Counted from the first letter of the stretch, positions 26,532 through 36,600 are shown. The stretch: 64,000 nucleotides of DNA from Bacteroides_D sp963543925 (GCA_963543925.1 CAUUCP010000006.1:1-64000), one strand, 5' to 3'. Notes: generated by a model not told the origin, from the sequence alone. Program-made: numbers and translations.

Positions 26532-28556
26532 ATGAGAAAAATTTTGTTGAATGCAGCGATGCTTCTCGGAGCATTGTTGCTGTTCGTGCCGCTGAGCAAG
26601 GCGCAATTGCAGGATCCCACTGCTATTACCATTGATCCTGCAACTGTTGAGCTGAAGAAAGGCGAAACTAAGGAGATCACTCTTAAGTTCGTACCTGAAA
26701 CCAATGTAGATAAGGAAGCTACTGTTGTTGCAGAACCAGCAGACAAGCTTACTGTAAGTGTAGCGAACGGAGTCTTGAAGCTCGTTGCAGATAAGGATAT
26801 CACAGCAGAAACAGCAGTTAAAGTGACTGTGACTAGCACGAAAGTTTCTACTATTAAGGCAGTTTGCAATGTAACTCTGAAGCCTGCTCCTGCTTTGCAG
26901 AATCCCACTGCTATTACCATTGATCCTGCAACTGTTGAGCTGAAGAAAGGCGAAACTAAGGAGATCACTCTTAAGTTCGTACCTGAAACCAATGTAGATA
27001 AGGAAGCTACTGTTGTTGCAGAACCAGCAGACAAGCTTACTGTAAGTGTAGCGAACGGAGTCTTGAAGCTCGTTGCAGATAAGGATATCACAGCAGAAAC
27101 AGCAGTTAAAGTGACTGTGACTAGCACGAAAGTTTCTACTATTAAGGCAGTTTGCAATGTAACTCTGAAGCCTGCTGCTCTCTTTACCCTGAAGAACGAA
27201 GGTAAGGCTACAGTAAAGGTGGAAAAGAAGGGTACTGATGGTCAGTATACTACAGTTACAGAAGCTGATTATAGTAAGTTGGCAGCTAACGACGAGATCA
27301 AGGTTACTGTAGAAGCTCCAGCTGGTAAGGAAATTGAAAAGGTAACTGTAAAGGTTGGTACAGGTGCTGAAGAAGCATTGACGGCTACAGAAAAGAAGTA
27401 CATCAGGGAATTGAAGTTGGAAGCAGGCAAGCCAGTTGTTGTAACTGTAACAATGAAGACACCTGCTAAGGTTACCTTGACTGTAACGAACGATAAATCT
27501 ATTAAGGCAGACGCTTACACGACAACTCCTGCACTTGCTACTGGTAAGGTTGAGGTTGATAAGGATGCTAAGGTAACATTTACGTTCAAGGCTGCTCCTG
27601 AAAAGGGTAAGATGTATCAAATCAAGGCTAAGGAAGCTGATGCAGCTAATGTTACTGTTGGTGCTTACGATGCAACCAAGAAGACGATCGAAGTTACTGT
27701 AAAGGGTAATGCTGAAGTAACTGTAGCTCTTGTACCTGCAGCTCCCGCTGCTTCAATCGTAGACCTCGCTGGTAATGCTAAGGAAGATGCTGAAGTAAAG
27801 GCATTCACCAAGGCTGATGATGGTAAGTTCACGAAGGAAACGAAACTCGAAGATTTGAAGGCTAACGAAGAGTTTGTACTCCAGATCACTGCTAAGGAAG
27901 GTAAGAAGATTACCAAGGTAGAAGTGAAGGTTGGCGATGCTGAAGCTAAGCCTCTTGAACTTAAGGACAACAAATATACCACCGAGCCTATCAAGGTTGA
28001 GGCTGGTAAGAAGGTTGTTGTTACGGTAACTACCGAAGAACCTCCTGCTGCTGCTCTTCTCGAAGTAAAAGCTGATCAGGGTGTTACTGTAAAGGTAGAA
28101 GTTGCTGGTAAGGAAGTTACAGACTTCTCTAAGATTAAGGCTGGTGATGATTTGACTATCACTGTTACAGCTCCTGCTAATAAGCCTGTTGTTACGGTAA
28201 CTGTAACCGAAGAAGGTGGTCAGCCCAAGACACTCGAACTGAAGGATGGCAAGTACACCCATAAGATGGGTACTAAGAAGACCGTGTTGACTGTAACGGC
28301 AAAAACTCCTGCAGAAGATGCTGTATTGGCTGCTGTAGCTGTATACCCGAACCCATTCGTAGGTCAACTCTTCGTGGCTAACACCGCAGAAGTAGCTAAG
28401 GTGGCTTTGGTTAACGCTCAGGGTGTAGTTGTACGTACGGTATTGCCCGCTGGTGCAAACGAACTCAACATCGCTGTTGAAGACTTGCCCGCTGGTGTAT
28501 ACGTATTGGTACTCGAGCGCGAAGGCGCACGCAAGGCTATCCGCCTCGTGAAGTAA
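26532..28556 (+). CDS. T9SS cargo surface protein with duplicated Ig-like domain
   Basis: A 674-residue exported protein with a signal peptide (residues 1-24, ending SKAQ) and a type IX sorting domain in the last 75 residues (VAVYPNPFVGQLFV ... LPAGVYVLVLEREGARKAIRLVK in part). After the signal come two copies of a 96-residue Ig-like module (TAITIDPATVELKKGETKEI), then about 400 residues of further beta-rich modules high in Lys, Thr and Val. The protein would pass the outer membrane through the T9SS and be fixed to the surface. Codons such as GCT, GGT and AAG resemble those of gdhA, which suggests strong expression. The biological role is unknown. Confidence 0.88.
   Translation: MRKILLNAAMLLGALLLFVPLSKAQLQDPTAITIDPATVELKKGETKEITLKFVPETNVDKEATVVAEPADKLTVSVANGVLKLVADKDITAETAVKVTVTSTKVSTIKAVCNVTLKPAPALQNPTAITIDPATVELKKGETKEITLKFVPETNVDKEATVVAEPADKLTVSVANGVLKLVADKDITAETAVKVTVTSTKVSTIKAVCNVTLKPAALFTLKNEGKATVKVEKKGTDGQYTTVTEADYSKLAANDEIKVTVEAPAGKEIEKVTVKVGTGAEEALTATEKKYIRELKLEAGKPVVVTVTMKTPAKVTLTVTNDKSIKADAYTTTPALATGKVEVDKDAKVTFTFKAAPEKGKMYQIKAKEADAANVTVGAYDATKKTIEVTVKGNAEVTVALVPAAPAASIVDLAGNAKEDAEVKAFTKADDGKFTKETKLEDLKANEEFVLQITAKEGKKITKVEVKVGDAEAKPLELKDNKYTTEPIKVEAGKKVVVTVTTEEPPAAALLEVKADQGVTVKVEVAGKEVTDFSKIKAGDDLTITVTAPANKPVVTVTVTEEGGQPKTLELKDGKYTHKMGTKKTVLTVTAKTPAEDAVLAAVAVYPNPFVGQLFVANTAEVAKVALVNAQGVVVRTVLPAGANELNIAVEDLPAGVYVLVLEREGARKAIRLVK
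26615..27177 (+). repeat. Perfect 275-bp duplication within the T9SS cargo gene
   Basis: Bases 26615-26889 recur at 26903-27177 (period 288 bp, 96 codons) with no difference that I can find by eye, including at silent positions. The 13-bp segment between copies differs. This points to a very recent duplication or ongoing homogenisation. Confidence 0.9.
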
Positions 28557-28589
28557 TTAGGGTAGTCCCTTAATTAGGAATCTCTTAGG

Positions 28590-28625
28590 GGGAGTCCTCT
28601 CGGAAACGGGAGGACTCCCTTTTTC
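28590..28625 (+). terminator. Terminator after the T9SS cargo gene
   Basis: A 10-bp stem (GGGAGTCCTC / GAGGACTCCC, inner TC..GG pairs) is followed by TTTTTT. Bases 28626-28776 contain a C-rich tract and no gene. Confidence 0.92.
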
Positions 28626-28776
28626 TATCTCTCCATTGCCGAGAGGCGTATTGCCCCCCCCTTAGGGTGAAACGATGGTTTACTATTTACTCTCTTTCCT
28701 CTATTTCTTGGGGACAGGACGCTGGGTGTGGGGTGTGCTTCGCCTCTTTTTTCCTTCTACGTTCTACGATTTTTTG

Positions 28777-28784
28777 TAACTTTG
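28777..28784 (+). promoter_or_regulatory. Bacteroidota-type -7 element for yicC-gmk-nadD
   Basis: TAACTTTG lies 80 bp before ATG 28865 and inside the longer open frame from 28667, which supports the later start. Confidence 0.55.
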
Positions 28785-28864
28785 TAGAACGGTGTGTGGT
28801 CTTGCACAGACTGTTTTCTTTGGTAACTTGGGTCTATCATGGATCTTCTAAATTATCTCGCATC

Positions 28865-29758
28865 ATGCTTCGATCGATGACTGGTTTTGGAAAGGCGGTG
28901 GTCTCTGGCGAGCGGTTGTCCCTCTCGGTGGAACTGAAGTCTGTGAATAGCAAGGTCTTGGATCTCGGAGGACTTCGTCTCCCCTTTCGCTATCGGAGTC
29001 AGGAAGCATGGGTACGCAACGAGCTCGCCGAGGGACTCGAGCGCGGAAAGGTCGACTTGCAGGTGACGCTCTCCTGGCTCGAAGGATGCGAACCATTCGC
29101 AACGGGATTGAATACAGCACAGTTCTCGCACGTGGTGCGACTCCTGAAAAGTGCTAGCCAGGCAGAGGGACTCCACTGTTCCGACGACGTCATCTTTTCT
29201 ACCGCCATGCAGTCCGATGGGGTATGGCATCAAGAGGAGGAAGAACCTGATGAACAGGAGTTTCTCCTCCTTGCCCAAGCCGTCGACGAGGCTATTGCTG
29301 CGCTGAATGCTTTTCGTATCAAAGAGGCAGAGGCTACTTTGCGTGATTTCCGAGAACAGTTGCGGGTCATCCGCGCGGCGGCGGCTCGTGTCGATGAGAT
29401 TAAAGATGCCCGTCCCGAGGTCTTCCGTCTCCGTTTCGAAGAGGAATTGGCGCGTCTCAAAGCCAAGGAAGCGATAGTGGTAGACGAAGGGCGATTGGCG
29501 CAAGAACTCTTTTATCACATTCAACGCTTGGACGTGAACGAGGAACTGAAACGCCTCGCACAGCACTGTGTGGTCTTTGAAGAAACGATGGAACATGAGT
29601 CCTCACAAGGGAGAAAACTCAATTTTATTGCCCAAGAAATGGGGCGAGAAATGAATACCTTGGGCTCCAAGGCCTGCGATCAGGAGATACAGCACTGGGT
29701 CGTGCTAATGAAGGATGCGCTTGAAAAGATTAAGGAACAGGTCTTGAATATCTTGTAG
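28865..29758 (+). CDS. yicC: YicC-family endoribonuclease
   Basis: A 297-residue protein of the YicC/YloC family, RNases recently linked to turnover of small and messenger RNAs. It opens with MLRSMTGFGKA, matching the universal start of the family. EINSKVLDL appears as SVNSKVLDLGGLRLPFRY, and the conserved C-terminal block GRKLNFIAQEMGREMNTLGSK is present. ATG 28865 is chosen from this alignment. The gene is 2 bp ahead of gmk. Confidence 0.93.
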   Translation: MLRSMTGFGKAVVSGERLSLSVELKSVNSKVLDLGGLRLPFRYRSQEAWVRNELAEGLERGKVDLQVTLSWLEGCEPFATGLNTAQFSHVVRLLKSASQAEGLHCSDDVIFSTAMQSDGVWHQEEEEPDEQEFLLLAQAVDEAIAALNAFRIKEAEATLRDFREQLRVIRAAAARVDEIKDARPEVFRLRFEEELARLKAKEAIVVDEGRLAQELFYHIQRLDVNEELKRLAQHCVVFEETMEHESSQGRKLNFIAQEMGREMNTLGSKACDQEIQHWVVLMKDALEKIKEQVLNIL

Positions 29759-29760
29759 AA

Positions 29761-30360
29761 ATGTCGGATACTGTAGCAACTACTCTCGGGCAGGCGCTCA
29801 TCTTTTCTGCCCCATCGGGCGCTGGCAAGACGACGCTGATCTCTCATTTGTGTAAGGTCTTTCCCAATCTCAGATTCTCCATCTCGGCATGTAGTCGTTC
29901 GCCACGGGAAAACGAGCGTGATGGGGTCGATTATTATTTCCTCTCCGAGCCAGAGTTCCGCAGGCGTATCGAACGCGGAGATTTCCTCGAATGGGAAGAG
30001 GTCTATGCGGGAAGTTTCTATGGAACGCTGCGTGGCGAGGTACAGCGCCTCTGGGCGCGCCATGAGGTGGTGCTCTTTGATGTGGATGTCAAGGGGGCGC
30101 TCAATCTCAAACGCGCTTTAGGAGAGTTTGCCTTGACGATCTTTATTGCTCCGCCCTCCAGAGAAGCCCTGCGGGAGCGTCTTGTAGCCCGTGGAACAGA
30201 GAGCGAGGAGTCTCTTGCAAAGCGGTTGGCTCGCTACGATCTCGAAATGTCCCAGAGTCAGAGCTTTGATCGCATCGTAATAAATGACCAACTGGAACGA
30301 GCAGAGCACGAACTCGAACAGATCGTAGGCGAGTTCCTAGCCTTGCTCCCAAGACCATAG
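29761..30360 (+). CDS. gmk: Guanylate kinase
   Basis: Transfers phosphate from ATP to GMP, giving GDP in the purine salvage and synthesis pathway. 199 residues with the P-loop SAPSGAGKTTL, then SRSPRENERDGVDYYF (GMP binding) and FLEWEEVYAGSFYGT. VVLFDVDVKGALNLK is the Walker B region. Start ATG follows the yicC stop by 2 bp. Confidence 0.95.
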   Translation: MSDTVATTLGQALIFSAPSGAGKTTLISHLCKVFPNLRFSISACSRSPRENERDGVDYYFLSEPEFRRRIERGDFLEWEEVYAGSFYGTLRGEVQRLWARHEVVLFDVDVKGALNLKRALGEFALTIFIAPPSREALRERLVARGTESEESLAKRLARYDLEMSQSQSFDRIVINDQLERAEHELEQIVGEFLALLPRP

Positions 30361-30376
30361 TCCACCTTCTCCCGAA

Positions 30377-30931
30377 ATGGAAGTGGCACTCTTTTTCGGC
30401 ACGTTTGATCCCCTCCACGTGGGACATGTCGCGATTATGGGGCACGTCCTCAATGCGGGGTTGGTAGACGAGCTCTGGTTGATCCCATCGCCGCACAACC
30501 CATTGAAAAACTATAACGAGATAACACCATACGCCGAACGTGTGGCGGCGCTTCGAGCCTCGCTGGCATACTATGCCGATGCGCGTCTGCGCCTCTCGGA
30601 AGTAGAAAAAGAGATGCCGCGCCCCTCCTACACTATCCTCACGCTAGAGCGGTTGCGAGCCCTCTATCCCGAGCATAAGTTTTCACTCTTAATCGGTGGA
30701 GATTCCTTGGAAACCTTACCGAATTGGTATCGTGGGACGGAGATCTTGGAAAATTATCGGATTTTGGTCTATCCGCGTGCAGAGGTGCGTTCCTTGCCAG
30801 CCTCCTTGTCGCAGCAAGGAAATATCCATTTCTTGGATGCGCCTTTGCTCAATATCAGCGCTACCTACATCCGTGCTGGGCGTCGCGCTGGGCTGAATAT
30901 GCGCTTCTTTGAGGCTGGACGCCTGCAGTGA
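30377..30931 (+). CDS. nadD: Nicotinate-nucleotide adenylyltransferase
   Basis: NadD joins ATP and nicotinate mononucleotide to give deamido-NAD in NAD synthesis. 184 residues, usual length. ALFFGTFDPLHVGH at residues 4-17 carries the HxGH catalytic motif; IPSPHNPLK and the C-terminal ISATYIRAGRR (the ISSTxIR motif in slightly altered form) follow. Third gene of the yicC-gmk-nadD run. Confidence 0.95.
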   Translation: MEVALFFGTFDPLHVGHVAIMGHVLNAGLVDELWLIPSPHNPLKNYNEITPYAERVAALRASLAYYADARLRLSEVEKEMPRPSYTILTLERLRALYPEHKFSLLIGGDSLETLPNWYRGTEILENYRILVYPRAEVRSLPASLSQQGNIHFLDAPLLNISATYIRAGRRAGLNMRFFEAGRLQ

Positions 30932-30963
30932 CGATGTCTCTGAAGGGAGCAATAGACATTTTT

Positions 30964-30995
30964 TTTGTGTAGTTTGGTAAAACTTCTTATCTTTG
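30964..30995 (+). promoter_or_regulatory. rplS promoter
   Basis: TTTG at 30964-30967, a 20-bp spacer, and TATCTTTG at 30988-30995: a full match to the Bacteroidota vegetative promoter. It lies 61 bp before ATG 31057. Confidence 0.8.
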
Positions 30996-31056
30996 CCTCG
31001 AATTTGAGTGGGCGCGTTTTGCGCAGCCTAGCAGTAAAGAAGTGCGAGCAGTAACG

Positions 31057-31482
31057 ATGGAGCAGTTGATTAATATAGCCGAGCAGGCATGCGCACAGGG
31101 CGCGGCACAGATCCCTTATTTTACAAGCGGTGATACTGTGAATGTTTCTTACAGGATTAAAGAAGGTAACAAGGAGCGTATCCAGCAGTATGCGGGCGTG
31201 GTGATTCAGGTGCGTGGCGAGGGGATGAACAAGCGTTTTACGGTTCGTAAGAATAGCTGTAAAGGGTTCTTCGTAGAACGTATCTTCCCCATGAATTCCC
31301 CATTTATTGCTAGTGTTGAAGTACTGAGGATTGGGGACGTACGTCGTTCACGTGTATACTACGTTCGCAACATGAAGGGGAAGAAGCGTCTGAGCGAACG
31401 CCTCCGTCGTCGTCCTACAAAGAAGGCCTTGGCTGCTGCTGCACAGATGGCACAGCAACTCGCCGCAGCTCCCGAAGCATAG
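31057..31482 (+). CDS. rplS: 50S ribosomal protein L19
   Basis: L19 sits at the interface of the two ribosomal subunits. 141 residues with the conserved FTSGDTVNVSYRIKEGNKERIQ, then FTVRKNSCKGFFVERIFP and RRSRVYYVRNMKGKKRLSE. The C-terminal tail of about 25 residues is extended and Ala/Gln-rich. ATG 31057 is chosen over the in-frame GTG at 31042 since it matches the family's start. Confidence 0.95.
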   Translation: MEQLINIAEQACAQGAAQIPYFTSGDTVNVSYRIKEGNKERIQQYAGVVIQVRGEGMNKRFTVRKNSCKGFFVERIFPMNSPFIASVEVLRIGDVRRSRVYYVRNMKGKKRLSERLRRRPTKKALAAAAQMAQQLAAAPEA

Positions 31483-31585
31483 TGCTATTTTGGAGGAAGG
31501 TTCGTTTACTAAGTAGTAAAACCTTACGGTAAAAGAAAAAAAGCACGACATAGGATAAAAGGGGTATTTTTCTAAGAAAAAGTAT

Positions 31586-31593
31586 TACCTTTG
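31586..31593 (+). promoter_or_regulatory. Bacteroidota-type -7 element for tRNA-Arg
   Basis: TACCTTTG ends 16 bp before the first base of the tRNA, a fitting distance for a transcript starting a few bases upstream of it. Confidence 0.6.
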
Positions 31594-31609
31594 TGTCGTG
31601 AAAGAAAGG

Positions 31610-31683
31610 GGCTCCGTAGCATAACTGAATAGTGCACCTGACTACGGATCAGGAGGTTCCAGGTTTGAATCCTGGCGGAGTCA
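31610..31683 (+). tRNA. tRNA-Arg (anticodon ACG)
   Basis: A full cloverleaf: acceptor stem GGCTCCG / CGGAGTC (one G-T pair) with discriminator A31683, D stem GCAT/GTGC, anticodon stem CCTGA/TCAGG with loop CTACGGA (anticodon ACG at 31644-31646), and T stem CCAGG/CCTGG. CCA is not encoded. The D-loop reads AACTGAATA and the T-loop TTTGAAT, so the usual G19-C56 tertiary pair is replaced by A19-U56. A34 would be edited to inosine by TadA. Confidence 0.95.
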
Positions 31684-31690
31684 CGAAAGG

Positions 31691-31719
31691 GAGGAACGCG
31701 TAAGTGTTCCTCTTTTTTT
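31691..31719 (+). terminator. Terminator after tRNA-Arg
   Basis: GAGGAAC at 31691-31697 pairs with GTTCCTC at 31706-31712, followed by seven T. A second small hairpin (AGCCAC/GTGGCT, 31722-31739) with ATTTTT follows. Confidence 0.85.
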
Positions 31720-31828
31720 ATAGCCACCGCTTTGTGGCTTATTTTTGTAAAGCCATGCTCAGGCATACCCCCTACTTGGGGGGGCGTACTGATAATCCCA
31801 TGACGTAGCAGGTTGTTGAAATAATTAC

Positions 31829-31836
31829 TACCTTTG
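31829..31836 (+). promoter_or_regulatory. Bacteroidota-type -7 element for rimP-nusA-infB
   Basis: TACCTTTG lies 81 bp before ATG 31917. GTTG repeats at 31812-31818 are a possible but close -33 element. Confidence 0.55.
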
Positions 31837-31916
31837 TACTGTTGAATGTGTGGGGTGGGGCGGGATGCCCCTTTTTTTGTAGAGAAAACCTAGAGAAGAA
31901 TTTCTGTTTCGTGAGT

Positions 31917-32390
31917 ATGGGGATCGATTTGTCACAGGTGAGGGCTTGGCTGGCAGAATATGTGTCCAAGGACGCTACGCTTTTCTTTGTCGACGTGCGA
32001 AGCGAAGAGGGAGGCGAAGCGCTCGTCGTGGAAGCCGATACCGAGGCGGGAATCTCCTCGGATGAGTGCGGGGCGCTCTGTTCCTATCTCGGTACGTGTT
32101 GCGAGACAGCTGGTTGGGACGTGGCGATCATGGTCTCTTCACCAGGCTTGACCTCGCCACTGAGACACCCGCGTCAGTACGAAAAAAATATAGGACAGAC
32201 GGTCGAGGTGCTGGATCAAGGGGTAAAGCTGGTGGGAAAAATCACCTCGGTGACCCAAGAGGGTTTTATACTTACCTATGAGGTAAAGGTGCACGAAGAG
32301 GGGAAAAAACGTCCAGTTTTGGTGCAGCAGACGCAAGAATATTTGTTTAGCGGCTCGCAGAAGGTGACTATTAAGTTGGGGAAAAGGTAG
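31917..32390 (+). CDS. rimP: Ribosome maturation factor RimP
   Basis: RimP helps assemble the 30S subunit. 157 residues: the N-terminal alpha/beta domain with VVEADTEAGISSDECGALC, then VSSPGLTSPLRHPRQYEKNIG, the conserved junction, and a C-terminal Sm-like barrel. ATG 31917 gives the right length; the frame extends upstream to 31842, where the sequence is not conserved. GTG 31911, two codons earlier, is a less likely alternative. nusA starts 3 bp after the stop. Confidence 0.9.
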   Translation: MGIDLSQVRAWLAEYVSKDATLFFVDVRSEEGGEALVVEADTEAGISSDECGALCSYLGTCCETAGWDVAIMVSSPGLTSPLRHPRQYEKNIGQTVEVLDQGVKLVGKITSVTQEGFILTYEVKVHEEGKKRPVLVQQTQEYLFSGSQKVTIKLGKR

Positions 32391-32392
32391 AT

Positions 32393-33634
32393 ATGAAGAG
32401 CTCGGATTTAATCCAGTCGTTTGCAGAGTTTAAGGAGCAGAAAAACATCGATCGGGAGACCATGAAGGCGATCCTCGAAGATGTTTTCCGTGCGATATTG
32501 GTTAAGAATTACGGGTCGGATGAGAACTACGAACTGATCATCAATGTCGACAAGGGGGACTTTGAGATCTATCGTCTCTTGGAAGTGGTGGCAGACGAGG
32601 ACTACACCGATGAAAATCGCCAAATCCCCCTCTCCAAGGCGCGTCTCGCTGCCGACGATTACGAGGTCGGCGAGGAGTATACCGAAGAAATTAAGATCGA
32701 GCAGTTTGCAAGACGAAATATATTGGCTATCCGTCAGAACCTCGCATCGAGGATTACGGAGATGGAGCGTAGCAATCTCTACGAACGTTATCAAAAGCGT
32801 CTAGGATTGCTCGTGACGGCGGAGGTCTACCAGATACGTAAGAGAGAGATCGTCTTGCGAGACGATGAAGATAACGAGCTCTATCTGCCGAAGACTGAGC
32901 AAATCCCATCAGATCACTTCCGAAAGGGAGATTCCGTACGTGCCGTGGTAGATCGCGTCGAGGTCGGACGAAGCTCACCGCTGGTCTTCGTGTCGAGAAC
33001 CTCACCGCGTTTCTTGGAGTGTCTTATGGAACTAGAGGTCCCAGAGATCTTCGACGGACTGATCACAATCAAAAAAGTGGTGCGTATCCCTGGTGAGCGT
33101 GCAAAGGTGGCCGTCGAGTCCTATGACGACCGCGTAGATCCTGTAGGGGCATGTGTCGGGATGAAGGGCTCGCGTATTCATGGGATTGTACGTGAGTTGC
33201 GAAACGAGAACATCGACGTCATCTGTTATTCGTCCGATCCACGCGCTTATGTGACGCGTGCACTCAGTCCTGCAAAATTGACACGTCTCGAGCTTAAGGA
33301 TGATGACCATACGATCGAGGTCTTTCTCAAGCCCGATCAGGTCTCCTTGGCAATTGGAAAAAATGGTTACAACATCCGTTTAGCGAGCGAGCTTACGGGG
33401 TATAAGATCGACGTCTTCCGAGACTCCGATCAGGAGACCGAGGAAGATTACAATCTCGAGGAGTTTGCCGACGAGATCGAACCTTGGATTATCGATGTCC
33501 TGAAGGGGGTCGGTTGCGATACGGCACGCAGTGTTTTGAAGATGACCCCTGAGTTCCTTATCCAGCGTACCGATCTGGAAGAGGAAACCATTAGCGAGGT
33601 CTTGCAGATCTTGCAACGAGAATTTGATGAATAG
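32393..33634 (+). CDS. nusA: Transcription factor NusA
   Basis: NusA binds RNA polymerase and modulates pausing, termination and antitermination. 413 residues: N-terminal polymerase-binding domain (about 1-125), S1 domain (about 130-200), then KH1 and KH2 (RVDPVGACVGMKGSRIHGIV near 255, and VSLAIGKNGYNIRLAS near 318). A short acidic C-terminal region with one helical repeat follows. It sits between rimP and infB as in most bacteria. Confidence 0.95.
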   Translation: MKSSDLIQSFAEFKEQKNIDRETMKAILEDVFRAILVKNYGSDENYELIINVDKGDFEIYRLLEVVADEDYTDENRQIPLSKARLAADDYEVGEEYTEEIKIEQFARRNILAIRQNLASRITEMERSNLYERYQKRLGLLVTAEVYQIRKREIVLRDDEDNELYLPKTEQIPSDHFRKGDSVRAVVDRVEVGRSSPLVFVSRTSPRFLECLMELEVPEIFDGLITIKKVVRIPGERAKVAVESYDDRVDPVGACVGMKGSRIHGIVRELRNENIDVICYSSDPRAYVTRALSPAKLTRLELKDDDHTIEVFLKPDQVSLAIGKNGYNIRLASELTGYKIDVFRDSDQETEEDYNLEEFADEIEPWIIDVLKGVGCDTARSVLKMTPEFLIQRTDLEEETISEVLQILQREFDE

Positions 33635-33692
33635 TGCCAACGTAAGTTGTCCGGAAGAGTTTTTTTGGTAGGAGCTTTATTTAGAGCGTTGT

Positions 33693-36600
33693 ATGACAGA
33701 GAAGAAGAAAAGTCTGCGGCTTAGTTCCCTTATGCGCGATTTTGGTGTCGGCAGAGCTACGTTGGTTGACATTTTAGAGAAGAATGGGTTTCATGTGGAA
33801 GATAGCCCAAGCGCAAAGATCGACGAAGCTGCTTATGAAGTGATTGTTAAGGAATTGGGGATTCCTAACAAGAAGAAGGGAGCAGAGGTGGATAAGGGGA
33901 CGCCTGCGCCGCGTACGTCTAAGACGACGACCGCTAAGACGGTCAAAAAGTCTTCGGCGACGGCACAGACTGCTGAGCAGCCATCTGCAGAGTCTGTGAT
34001 TGAAACCAAGATCCCCAAGATCGCCGTGACCGTGACGGGAAAGGTCGATCTCGATAATGCCGCCACCGCGGAGGAACAGACGAACCTCCCCGAGGTGGAG
34101 GGGAAGCAGCAGGAGCTCTCGGTAAAGAAAAAAGTAGAGGAGTCGGTAGCCGAAGCGCAGAAGCCTGAAAAGTTGGAGACAAAGACGACGGTAAAGAAGT
34201 CGTTGCATATAAGTGAAACACAAGACGCTCAAGCGCTAGAAGAAAAAGAAGCGCTTCCCTCCAAGGTAGAAAAGGAGGAAAAGAAGGAAAAAGCTCCTGA
34301 TGTGCCCACCGCCAAGGTGTCTCAACAGGAGGGTAAGGTCTCTGACGGGCAGGGGGTGGAAAAGATCGAAACTTCCGAACAGAAGAAGGGCGAGGTCGCC
34401 GCTACAAAGCAGGAGGCTGAGGCTCTACCCGCCGAGGTGGCAACATCCAAGGAACAAGAGCCAGAGCTTATCGAGACTAAGATCCCGCATGTGCAACAGC
34501 CCAAAGTCTTGGGAACGGTCGTCTTGACAGAACAAACCTCCCGCAACGGGAAGCGCAAGCAATATGAAGCAAAGGTGGAAATGCCGCCTGCGACGCCAGT
34601 CGCCGTTACTACCGAGGAAGAGAAGAAAGAGACCCCAGCTGTTGCGGAAACTGCCACACCCGCTAACCCGTCTACGGAGACCACAGAGGTTTTCCGAACG
34701 AATGTTGCAAAGTTGGCGGGAACGACCGTAGTCGGAAAGATCGACCTCGCTTCATTTGAAGAGAAAACGCGTCGGAAACCAGAGGCCAGTGCAACCCCAG
34801 GGGGCGCGATGCAGAAACGTCGCCGACGAAAGAAAATCGGGAGTGGAGACGAACCCTATGCATCCTCTTCTACGCCCTCGCAGCAAGGAGGCGGAGGGCA
34901 TACCTCGCAACAAAATACGAAGAATAATCAGCCACAACAGCGGGATAATGATCGCCGCAATAAAAAGAAAGTGGCGAAAAAGCCTGAGCCGCAGCAGGAG
35001 ATTACCAGAGATGTGATCGAGGAACGCTACAAGGAGACGAGGGCGAGAATTACGGCGCGAGAAAACGCTCGATCGAAAGTCGCTAAGTTGCGTAAAGAGA
35101 AGCGAAGCTTGTTAGAAGTTCGTCGAGAGGAAGAAAACTTGCGTAATGAGGAAGCGCGTAAGACATTGCAAGTAAGCGAATTCGTATCTGTAAACGAATT
35201 GGCGGGGATGATGGAAGTCCCCGTGACAGAGGTCATCGATGCTTGCATGAGTCTCGACTTGATGGTCTCCATCAATCAACGTCTCGACGGTGAGGCGCTT
35301 GTCTTGGTGGCGGATGAGTTCGGCTTTAAGGTTGAGTTTGTAGGACCTACCTTAGAGGAAGAGTTGAGTGCTGAGGAGGACGATCCTGCGGATCTCGTAC
35401 CGAGAGTCCCGATTTTTACGGTCTTCGGACACGTAGATCATGGCAAAACGTCGCTCTGTAACTATATTACCAAGCGTGCAAAGCAGGAAGAAGGGGGGAT
35501 TACCCAGAGCATTACCGCCGATATTGTTACTCTCCCAGGCGGAGAACGTATGGTGCTTGTCGATACTCCAGGGCACGAGGCATTTACGGCAATGCGTTCG
35601 CGTGGAGCGAAGATTGCGGACGTCGCTATTATTGTCATCTCTGCGGTCGAAGGGGTGCAACCACAGACGGTGGAAGTAATGAACCACGCCGCAAGCAACG
35701 GGGTGCACATGGTCTTCGCGATCAACAAGATCGATATGCCCGAGGCAAATCCACGCCGTGTGATGGACGAATTGGCAAACATGAACTACCTCGTCGAGGA
35801 GTACGGAGGGAAGTATCAGTGTCAGGAAATCTCGGCGCGTCAGGGAACCAATGTCGATAAGTTGTTGGAGAAGGTGCTCCTTGAGGCGAGTCTCATGGAA
35901 TTGAAAGCCAATCCCAAGCGTCACGCAGATGCCGTGGTATTGGAAGTTACTCAGAAGCTGGGCTTGGGCGCTTGTGTCAACGTCATCGTGCGTAACGGTA
36001 CCCTGCATAAGGGGGATCGTATCGTGGCGGGACAGTATTACGGGCGTGTGCGTTCGTTGCACCTACCGACAGATTCTGACAATAGTCGCGGCATTTTGGA
36101 GGCCGAACCCTCTATCCCAGTCATGGTAATTGGGTTGAATGGAAAACCGCAGGCGGGTGACCATCTCTTGGTAGTCGACACGGACAAGCAGGCGCGGGAT
36201 ATGGCCACGAAGATCGGGCGTATTCGTCGTCTACAAAAGATGAATTCCGAAAAACCGATAACGCTAGACGAGCTAGGGCGTCGAATTGCATTGGGAGACT
36301 TCAAGGAGTTGAAGCTGATTATCAAGGCAGATGTCGATGGCTCGGTAGAGGCGCTCGCAGATGCACTCCTCAAGCTCTCTACGCCAGAAATTAACGTGAA
36401 TGTTATTTATAAGGGCGTGGGACAGATTACCGAAACTGACGTCTCGTTGGCAAAATCTTCCGATGCGGTGATTGTGGGATTCCAAGTCCGCCCCAACATG
36501 GAAGCAAAGAGAGCTGCTAGTGATAATGGGATTGATATTCATCTTTATTCCGTGATCTACGATGCGATCGAGGAGGTGCAGCAGGCCATGGAAGGAATGT

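Noticed and set aside
26508..27620. A 370-codon antisense frame across the T9SS cargo gene
   Set aside because: It contains the same 96-codon repeat because it is the complement of the duplication. The sense frame has a signal peptide, sorting domain, promoter and terminator.
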